Source: Gonium pectorale (taxonomy: Eukaryota; Chlorophyta; Chlorophyceae; Chlamydomonadales; Volvocaceae). From it: a stretch of 27,729 bases of DNA. Shown here piece after piece: positions 19,861 through 27,729 of this stretch; the first letter of the stretch is position 1, and every line of letters starts with the position of its first letter. The stretch covers positions 638,159 to 665,887 of the forward strand of contig LSYV01000010.1 of assembly GCA_001584585.1 (NCBI GenBank). Reading direction: 5' to 3'. Below the pieces are notes generated by a model. It worked only from the letters and a program-made list of their open reading frames with translations. It was not told the DNA's origin and ran no database searches. The translations under genes were made by a program, and so were the position numbers.

Positions 19861-22800
19861 TCACGCGTCCAGCATGCCCTTCACGTACACCTTGCCCTTC
19901 TCCACCAGCCCCAGCTCCTGGGGTGGGCAGGGCGGCGGGCGGGGGTCCGGCAGTCCGGGTCAACAATCGGAAACGTTGGTCGAGGAGGGGAAACAATCCC
20001 AAAGGGAGGGCGGGGCCGGTCGAGAGGCAGCCCTGATGCAAGTAATGGGACCGGGGCCCGCGCGCCCCCACTCCTCCCCCTCCCACCAGGCCTCCGCCTT
20101 TCAAGACCCGCGCGATGCCCCCTCCCCGGCTGACCCGCCACAGCAAGGACCTCTGCCGCTCGTGGAAAACTCGCGGAGCACTCCCTTCTCCTTACCCACC
20201 TAGTCCCTGCCTATCACCCTCCTGCCCGCGGCCTACCTCCAATGCCTGCCCGAGCCCGGGCCCCTACCCGCCCTTCCCTCTGCTGCCGCTCTCCTCCCCT
20301 CCCCGTGCCCCCACCCACCCGCGCAGGGTGCCCCCCCACACACCCACCTTCCAGAACCGCTCGATCTCCTCCTTGTCGCCCTCCACCGTGATGTCGGTCG
20401 TCTTCTCGTCATCCGAGGTCAGCATCTTGACCTTGAACTGGGGGGGGGGGCGGGGGCGGGAGGATGAGAAGAGCGAGAGGGCGAGGGGGCGGCATCGCGG
20501 CAAGGAGTATGGTGAGGTTTTCCGCTGTTTTGTGTGTTTGGTGAGTTTGAAGGAAACATGCGGGGGGCGGTGCCCTCAGCAAACATCGCAAAGGCAAGAG
20601 CTGCGGGCTGGGGAGCCAAACGACGCCCGCCGACCCGACGGCGGCTCGACTAGGCGCCCCTCCCCGAGTCCCCGTACCCACCGTACCGCCACCTGGACAT
20701 GCGCCACGTTGCCCGCCCCGCCCTGCCCTCGATCACACACCACAGCCCGACCCTGCGAGCTCCCTCCTTTCTCCTCCCCCGCTCCCACTCGCCCACTGCT
20801 CCCCGTCCCCATCGTCCAGCCAGCCGCCCACCGCCCCCTCGCCCCGCATCGGTGGCCGCCGCTGAGGCGCCACCGCCAGCCCCAGCCCCACCGCCAGCCC
20901 CGGGCCTCAGTCGCCCGCCTCATTCCCCAGCAAGTTCGGCCGCAGCCCCAGCCCCACCACGGCGGGTCTACCCCACCACTCCGCCCACCGGGACTCCGCA
21001 GCCGCCCGCACTCAAAACACTCGACCTTTTCGCCGCAGCCCACCATGCCGGCCGGCACCCATCTGCTACGGCTGCCGGTTCCCGCCCCCGACCACGGACG
21101 GCCCCAGAACCGGTGCCCCACCGCCCCCAGCCCGTGCCCCTACCCCAGCCCCAACATAAACGATTCCGCTCACGCCTTAACAGGCGTGTCTCCCAGGGAA
21201 CGCAAAACGCCTTGCTGCACCCACGTCAACCCGGTCTAGTCCCCACCCACCCCTTCTTTACCCCCCCGTCTGCCCCCCCTCCTTTTCCCCCCCCACCCCC
21301 CGCCGCCCCCCCCCACCACACACCTGCTCGGGCCGCGTGCCCTTCTGCATGTAGTAGGCGTACGCCGCCGGTGAGACCGCCGTGAGGCCGTACCACCAGT
21401 TGCCCACCGAGGGTACCAGGATGGACAGCACCAGCGCCACACTGGCCATGCCTGGGAGGGGGTACGGGCAGGGGAGGGGAGGGGGGAGCATACAGTCCGA
21501 GGGGGGGCAAGGGAGGGGGGAGAGGGGGGAGTTTGAGAGTTTGGTAGTAACGGGCTGGAAGCGTGGGAGCACTCGCCCGAGAGCAGTGTGCGATTCCTCA
21601 CACGAACTGTTAGTGGGGCGCTTGGTGTTGGTGTGGCGTGCCCCCGGTGGGGCGGCCGCGGCAGCGGGCGGCGGCTGGGCAGCATCCGCCGGGTCGAGCT
21701 TTGGGCCATCGAGGCCGCCTGGCGCACACCCGGCCAGCCCCGCCTTGTTTACGCCCACATTCGCGGTCCGGCTCAGGTTTGTGGGCGGCCAACAACCCGT
21801 ACGCTATACCCTGCTCACGCGGCGGTGGTGCCCCAGACGGAGCCCCGGCCGCACCCCCTGCCCTACCCTACCGCAGTCCTGCGGCGGGGCGGGGCGGCCG
21901 GGTGCGGGAGTGGGCAGGGCGGATGGGGCGGGCGGGTGCGGACTCGGGGCCGCCGTGTGCTCGCACCCCGCGCAGGCCACAGGCCTCGGTGCCCCTGCCC
22001 CGGGTCAACCACGGCAGCACCGCTGGCGTACTCCACCAAACCATCATCCCCTCGCGCCACCGCCCCCCCCCGCCACCGAAGCGCCCCCATAGCCAACGAG
22101 GCCCCCTCCCAGCCATCACGCCGACCGCAAACCCGGTGCTGCAGCCCGCAACGTGCCACGCGATTCATCCGAACTGGCCTAGAGCATCCTCGCGAGCAGC
22201 GTGTCTTGTTAACAACCAGTTCGGCGGTGTGCTCCATTACCCGCCAGGCCAGTCGCCATAGGCAGCCGTGGAACCTGTGCGCCTGGGCCATAGTCCCAAT
22301 CGCCCATGGCCAGCCGCCGGGATGTCCCCCGGGTCGGCCAGGAGCCCAGGAGCGGGTACTCGGGCCCCCACGACCCAGCCCAGACCATCCAGGCCGCCCC
22401 ACCGCAGAAGATGTAGAAGGTGAGGGCCGCCGCCTGGCCCTTGTCCGCGGCGTAGATGCCCTCAAAGGTGATGACCTCCCCGGTCTCCTTGACCGTGTAG
22501 TTGTAGCGCTTGAAGTAGCGGAATATTTGCCGCGCGCGGTCGTCCAGCGGCATGGCGCCCTCCGCCGCGGGGCCCGGCACCTCAAACGTCATGCGCTTCT
22601 TTGTGGCTTGCGGGGCCCGCTTGACGAGGGACCAGATACCTGAGCATTTCAATTGCGCGAGTCTTATATTACAATTATCAACACCAAACCCTCCTACCAC
22701 AGCCGTTCGGCGCACCTGGAACACACATAATGAAGAGCGCCAGCGTCACATACAGGCTATTCGACTGCACGCCGCTGAATGGGTTCGTAGGAGACAGAGC

Positions 22801-23043
22801 CTCGGCCGACACGGGCGCGTCGACCATGATCGAGCCGACGAGGGAAGCAAGCGCGGGCATGCTGAGCTTGCCGAGGAGCTCGCCCAGGGGGGTGGGCTCC
22901 TTCGAGCTGCTATCTACATCGCGATGCGAGGCCGCAGCTAGGAGGGGCCTTCGCTGGCAAGTGGCACGGCCAAAGGGGGCGACGACCCGCCGAGTGGGCA
23001 GGGGAGCGAGGAGAGGCGAGCGAATGAGCGAGGGGGCGGCCAT
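19861..23043 (-). CDS. CCB1: CCB1, cofactor assembly of cytochrome b6f (heme c-i attachment)
   Basis: CCB1 is a thylakoid membrane protein of the CCB pathway, which covalently attaches heme c(i) to cytochrome b6. Exons are 22716..23043, 22403..22639, 21324..21451, 20348..20437 and 19861..19917, with all phases consistent, giving 279 residues. The N-terminus (about 1-40) is rich in Ala, Arg, Pro and Ser with few acids, as in a chloroplast transit peptide. One membrane helix is near 96-116 (SLYVTLALFIMCVPG). Then comes a soluble segment ending VITFEG (165-170) that I recognise as typical of CCB1. A second hydrophobic region spans 179-204 (LTFYIFCGMASVALVLSI), and the protein closes with a charged tail ending VEKGKVYVKGMLDA. 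An in-frame ATG at 23071-23073 would add ten residues; I chose the ATG in better context (aaagATGGCC). Introns range from 76 to 951 nt. Confidence 0.9.
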
Positions 23044-23744
23044 CTTTATATGCTCGTATTGTTGGTAATGCATTCTTGCACCTGAGCATTTGGGTTCAGC
23101 CAAATTGCTTGATACGGCGGGGAAAGGGCGGGAACGCGGCACTGCATACATTCTGGGTGCCACATATCATAAAGATGCTACAATTATAGACCCGAAATAC
23201 TTGCGGTAGCAGGCTCGTCATATTTCGTTGGGCTGGCCCGCGGGTCTCCGGTCCCACGACCTTGGACGCAAACGCAAAAAGCAGAAAGGACCGCCGGCAC
23301 AAAAGGCGCCGGGTGAGCTATTGGACCTTGTTTGTAGCAGAAGTTGCTAGTTGCCGATAAAGTCACCGCTCTTGCTCTCTCATTGAAGGCCTCGACGCGC
23401 CCCGTCGTCAGTGCCTCGTTGGGGGCGGCCCGGTTGCTCTGCGTTGCTCTGCCCAACCCCCGTTGCCACGCGAGCGCAACCAGCACTGGGCTACTTATCA
23501 TTGAGGCGTCTCGGCCCAGAAGGTGAGCTGCCGCGGGGCCCGGCCCTTTCTAGCCCCTCTGGGGCGCGCGGACACAATCCTCGTTCAAATCGCTGCTTAC
23601 GCCTCGCAGGCAGCAGTGAGCTATCCTTCCTAAACAAAAGGGCAAGGGCTTTGGACTCCCGGCGCGTGCGTTCCTGGCGAGTGGGAGGAAGCGGCGGTTG
23701 ATCCTCGCGCGCTCCTTCCCCCGAGTGACGCAGCCGGAGTCAAG
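23044..23744. promoter_or_regulatory. divergent upstream region of CCB1 and the KH-protein gene
   Basis: The two start codons are 701 bp apart and point away from each other, so both promoters must lie here or in leader introns. AT-rich sequence at 23160..23195 (catatcataaag, caattatag) is a plausible core element for CCB1. On the KH side, CCAGAAG|GTGAGC at 23523-23524 looks like a splice donor and may end a 5' untranslated exon. No TATA element near the KH start is convincing. The open frames in this region lack domains. Confidence 0.45.
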
Positions 23745-26700
23745 ATGGCGGCCTCCGCGCCAGCTGACTTTTCACACGTCCATGGGTAAGGCTGATTTTG
23801 CTGTGCCCAGCGGGGAGGCGGAGGTGGGGTGTGTTTTCTTTCGCGCTTCCGAAACGCGCCGTGCTTGTTTTTGTTCGGCCCTGGCCTGCGTGTTCTCCCA
23901 TGCGAATCATGAAGTTGGAGGAATGCCCACCAGTCCCCCACTGCTCATCTAACTCGCCTCTTTAAATACCGCTCGCCGCCCGGACCGCCGCCGCGCCGAC
24001 AAACCCCCAACTGTTCCGGGCTCGACTCTAATCAACTCGGGTTCCAGATCGCGGCAACAGCAGCTCTTCCCGACCGCACGGCTTGATATTCTTCAGCCCT
24101 CGCGTTTGATCTCCCCATACCGCATCTGCGTCCGCGCGCGAGGAAGGACTGCGCGCGCAAACTCGACAATCAAAAGTCGAAGCCAGGGCGAGTGCGGTCC
24201 GATGTACGTTCAGCGCAGCTAATAGAGCTACTATGGATTCGCATACATAGGCCCTCGATTGGTGTGTCCTTCACTCCTCTCTCTTCCTTGCCGTCAGGTC
24301 CCGTCCGGGTTCCCGCGCGAGCTCGCCGGCCCTCGACGTGAACGCCCCCGCCTTCACGCCCACCGCCGCCGCCGCCGCCACCGGCGTCGGTGCCGGCTCC
24401 GGAGCCGGCGCCACGCAGGCCATGCGCTCCGGCAGCGCCGCGCCGCCGCCGGCTGGCGCCCCCGCCGCGCCGCCGGCGCCGCCGCAGGCGTACATTGGCA
24501 GCGGCGGCGGCGGCGGCTACGACGCCACAGCTGCTGACACCCGCCGGCCGCCGAGACCCCCGCCACTCAACATCCCAAGAGACTCCATCGCCACCGACCC
24601 CTCCGCCGGCGGCGCCGCCATTGACATGTATCCGTACGCGCCGCCGGTGGGCGGCGACACCAGCCATCGTGAGCGGCGTCACAGTGCCGCCAGCTACTCC
24701 TCCGCCGCCGGCGTCCCCGAAGCCGGCGGCGGCGCCGCCACCGCCGGTGACGCTGGCGGCGGTGCCGGCGGGGTAAGCCCAAGCAGCCTTAGTCACATGG
24801 TGGATTTCATCAATCACCACAAGCTGGCGGGCAACCGACCGGTCTACGCGGCCCCAGGCGGTGGCGACGGCGGACCCTCGCGCGGCGGGATGCACGGCCG
24901 CGGGGGCCCCTTCCACCACCCCCACGAGCGCGACCCCAAGTGGGTGCAGCCCAGCGGTGAGTGGCGGGGGTGCACCGGGTGGGAAGGGGGGGAGGGGTGG
25001 CATGCTCGGGAGGGAGGGAGGGGGGTGGCGTTCTCGAGGGAGCGGGGGCTTGGGAGGGAGCGGGGCCTTGGGAGGGAGCGGGTGTCGCAGGGGATCGTGG
25101 GAGGCGCCCAGCGGATGGGGCGCCCCAGGTGTGGCGCCCGCGGGCGGTGCTTTGGGCCGACCTGTGGCCTTCAGCGCCTACCATGCTTGCGGAGAGCGTA
25201 GCGGGTGGGGAGGGGGGGAAGGGGAGGGGTGCGGTGCCGCGGTGCGTGTGGTGGGGTGGGGCTCCTAAAGTGCAAGGAGTATTGGGGGCTTTGAGGGCAG
25301 CTGCCCCAGCCCTACGCTCGCTGCGCGTTGGGCCGGGCTGGCGGCCTCCGGTCGGCCAACCGACCGGCTGCCCGAACCGCGGGCGGACGTGTGGCTGCGG
25401 GTTTGCTGCGTTGGGCGGGTCGATACCGCACCGCGCCGCGAGCCGCTTGGAGCGCTATCAGTGTCCTCGTGAGACGTGTGGTCTGCCCACCACCCTTGCC
25501 CTCCCCCCTCTCCCCCTCCCGCTCTGCTGCGCCCACCAACCAGGCCCCCGGCGCCCCGGCGAGGGAGTGGAAAACGAGGAGCAGGGAATCGTGAGCGCCG
25601 AGAAGACGCCGCAGGGGTGAGCGGAGGTGGTGGTGGAGGTGGGGTGAGGAGGATGGGGTGGGGTGGGGTGGGGTGGGGTGGGACGGGCGGGGCCGGGGCC
25701 AGCGGAGGCGGGGGGGGGTGCTGAGGAGGGCGAGGGCGAGGGCTGCCACCGCCGTGGGCAGCTGGTAACGAGGTGCAAAGGGAGGAAAGGGGGGATAACG
25801 AGAGGAGGCAGTACGTGGGTACAGCGAGTGTGGTTCGTTGGGTGTGCTTTCGGGACGCGGGGCAGACTGTGGTTGGGAGCGGGGGAGGGGATGCGACACG
25901 GTGTAGAAAGGAAACGACGCATACGACGAGCGTAAGCGCGAAAGTGATGGCGTCGTTGTAGGACCCAGCTCCAGAGGTAGTCGAAGGGGTGATGTCCCGG
26001 CATGTTAGTTCGACGGCGACCCCCCCGATGCGTAGAGACCGTAGCCCCAGATGCGGCCCAGAATTCTCTCTGGGGTGACCCTCTGCAATGCCGGGGATGC
26101 GCCGTGTCTGGTCTACGTGCATCGCATGCTGGCTGGTGCATGTCTCCCGGCTCCCCGCCCACCCAGCCCCCCGACCCTCTGACTACCGCTGTCTCACCTA
26201 CAAGCACCGGGAAAGCAAGCCGCGCCAGGCGGAGGCGCCCCGGGAAGGGGCGGGGAAGGAGCAAAGCGAGGAGAGTTGAAAAGTGAAACGTAGCGCATAT
26301 GCGACTAATGACAGAGCAGGACCCTATGACCTAAGTGGGCTACGGTGGTGGCGCCGAAAGAGGCTGTGTAGGCGCAGCAGTGACCCATGGGTCACGGTGG
26401 AGTGCCCTGGGATCGCCTCCTCCTTGCCGCCCCCCTCCCCCCCCACCACCTGCGCCCCCCTCCCGACATGGGCTTCGAGCGAACGTGCAACGTTTGCATC
26501 CTTACTGAGCTGCGGCCCCGGGCCCCCCTCCTTCACCCGCCGCAGGATGATCCTGCGCATCACGCTGCTGGCCGCGGGCTTCGTCATCGGTGGGTTCGGG
26601 GGGCCGCGCGCGCGGGAGGGAGGGAGTGGGGGTAGAGGGTTGGAAGGCATTCTCAGTAGAGAAGCCCTGGGGCGCATAGGGCTCCCGACCGTTAACAACT

Positions 26701-27369
26701 GGCTGAGCGCTGCGGGTGGGAGTGTCTGTGTGGGGGGGGAGATGTCGGGCTGTTGGGCGAGACGCGCTGGGTGAGGGGCGAGGGGCGGAATCCGAATCCA
26801 GGGTCTGAGAAGTTTTGTGGGGAGCGCTCGCTGCCCTGGCATTCGCCCTCCCAACACTGCGCCGCTCCGCACAGCCCGCATTGGCCATATACACACATGT
26901 ATACACACACATGGGACGTGACCATTACCTCCCTCCAGCCATTCACCCCTACACGCGTTTCGCCTTGCCCAGCTGTGTCCTTTCACTCAATAGCCATGAG
27001 TCCGCCCCCCGGCCGAGCTCCCTGCGGCCTCGCATACCCCCCCCCCGTCTCCCTCCCCCGGCCCCCCGGGACCCCCGCGCCCCCCTCTCCCCCTCCGCCC
27101 AGGCCCCAGCGGCAGCAGCGTGCGCGAGATCATGCGGGTCACGGGCTGCGACATCAAGAGCTGGACCGAGAACCGCACCGCGCAGCAGCTGCTGGCGGCG
27201 GCGCCGGGTGGCGGCGGCGGCGGCTCTGGCGGCGGCGGCGCGCCGTCGTCCCGCCGGCCGTGCCGCATGGTGGTGGTGGAGGGCGAGGAGGGCGCCGTAC
27301 TGCAGGCGGTCAACGTCATCGTGGCGGCCGTTGACCGGTACAAGGACCTGTGCGAGGGGCGCTACCAGG
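23745..27369 (+). CDS. KH-domain RNA-binding protein, partial at the right edge
   Basis: It is predicted to bind single-stranded RNA or DNA through one type I KH domain. Exons are 23745..23785, 24298..24956, 25129..25204, 26546..26589 and 27103..27369, and the gene continues past the window. Every junction is GT-AG and the phases (2,1,2,1) match. The start caagATGGCGG has a typical algal context. Residues 1-230 are Ala/Gly/Pro-rich and probably disordered, with one more ordered patch (SLSHMVDFINHHKLAGNRPV). The KH domain spans about 260-345: MILRITLLAAGFVI, the GxxG loop GPSG (274-277), SSVREIMRVTGCDI, then RPCRMVVVEGEEGAVLQAVN. An Ala/Gly-rich insertion of some 25 residues interrupts it. The last intron splits the first Gly codon of the GxxG loop. 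Exon 25129..25204 was chosen because it alone restores phase between exon 2 and the KH exon. Its sub-family is unknown. Confidence 0.8.
25035..25082 (+). repeat. G-rich minisatellite in the KH-gene intron
   Basis: The unit gggagggagcgggg with a short cttg or ccttg linker repeats about three times within intron 2. Such G-runs could form quadruplexes, but nothing shows a role. Confidence 0.55.
25654..25681 (+). repeat. (GGGGT)n simple repeat
   Basis: Five or more tandem ggggt units lie within the large third intron of the KH gene. It is a quadruplex-prone simple repeat. Confidence 0.8.
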
Positions 27370-27522
27370 GTGAGGGGGTCAGGGGTGTGTGTGTTGGGGG
27401 GGGGAGTGGGGAAGGGGGAGTGGGATGGGTTGGGTTCGCAGACGACGGCGCCGTGCGGGTGGGGGGTGCGGGTGCGGGTGGCGCTCACCGCCCTACCCGC
27501 CACGAGCACATGGCATGCCCCT

Positions 27523-27599
27523 GGCAGCACGTACGGCAGCACGTACGGCAGCGATTGTTTGCGCGCGGGTGTGTGTGTGTGTGCGTGTGTGTGTGTGTG
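27523..27599 (+). repeat. 12-bp tandem duplication and (GT)n microsatellite
   Basis: ggcagcacgtac is repeated twice, with the start of a third copy, at 27523..27552. A GT-dinucleotide tract broken by one C follows at 27569..27599. Both lie in the intron after the KH exon. A possible next exon begins at 27677 (ggccag|GCC) and stays open in phase to the window edge, but it is too short to confirm. Confidence 0.7.
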
Positions 27600-27729
27600 A
27601 GGGGCGGTTGCACAATGCCAAACCCTACCCTACCTCACGACCGACCCCCCCCTCCGTCCCCGTCCCACGAGGCCAGGCCCGTCCCCCGGCAGCAGCGGGT
27701 GCGTGGGGGTGACTTCGAAGCTACCAGCC

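Noticed and set aside
20115..21239. 374-codon plus-strand open frame
   Set aside because: It lies antisense to CCB1 exons and introns. Its Pro/His/Arg repeats come from the C-rich intron sequence.
21588..22643. 351-codon plus-strand open frame
   Set aside because: It overlaps CCB1 exon 2 and intron 2 on the opposite strand, has no domain, and its composition follows the intron.
24170..25003. 277-codon minus-strand open frame
   Set aside because: It is a shadow of KH-gene exon 2. The GC-rich Gly/Ala/Pro codons of that exon keep the opposite strand open.
26167..26274. Alternative KH-gene exon (peptide SDYRCLTYKHRESKPRQ)
   Set aside because: It accepts the phase of exon 2 but cannot be joined to the KH exon: its length is a multiple of three, its donor is poor and a stop follows immediately.

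Overview
The window looks like nuclear DNA of a volvocine or Chlamydomonas-like green alga. It is GC-rich. The genes consist of short exons separated by GT-AG introns with C- or G-rich low-complexity sequence. Start contexts resemble aaagATGGCC. One gene is a chloroplast-targeted cytochrome b6f assembly factor, which implies an oxygenic phototroph. The species cannot be named from the sequence. I found no bacterial operon, CRISPR array, tRNA or rRNA.

Four genes can be assembled exon by exon with consistent reading phase. (1) Minus strand, 3063..8796: a class III nucleotide cyclase of about 1258 residues. Its complete C-terminal catalytic domain carries the Glu/Cys pair typical of guanylate cyclases. 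(2) Minus strand, 15758..18476: a 200-residue CYTH-domain triphosphate tunnel metalloenzyme of the plant TTM3 type, with an upstream ORF at 18678..18965 that may be a second cistron or an N-terminal extension. (3) Minus strand, 19861..23043: CCB1, a thylakoid membrane protein needed to attach heme c(i) to cytochrome b6. (4) Plus strand, 23745 to past the right edge: a glycine/proline-rich protein with one KH RNA-binding domain. CCB1 and the KH gene are divergent across a 0.7 kb shared upstream region.

The stretches 1..3062 and 8797..15757 are gene-poor and hold repeat debris. These include a 43-bp repeat next to an assembly gap, a dispersed 44-bp repeat that begins at a possible splice donor, an inverted-repeat pair, an array of GGGCATGCCC-type palindromes, and a few weak coding fragments. 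One of these is a possible two-exon plus-strand gene at 9593..10325 with a TGTAA polyadenylation-type signal downstream.

The recognised genes do not form a pathway: cyclic-nucleotide signalling, polyphosphate/triphosphate chemistry, cytochrome b6f biogenesis and RNA binding simply lie side by side. I did not find a clearly new biological system. The most interesting points are the upstream ORF of the TTM3-like gene, the long unrecognised N-terminal part of the cyclase, the intron that splits the KH GxxG loop, and the repeat structures around the gap. All splice sites are read by eye; no alignment or transcript data were used.
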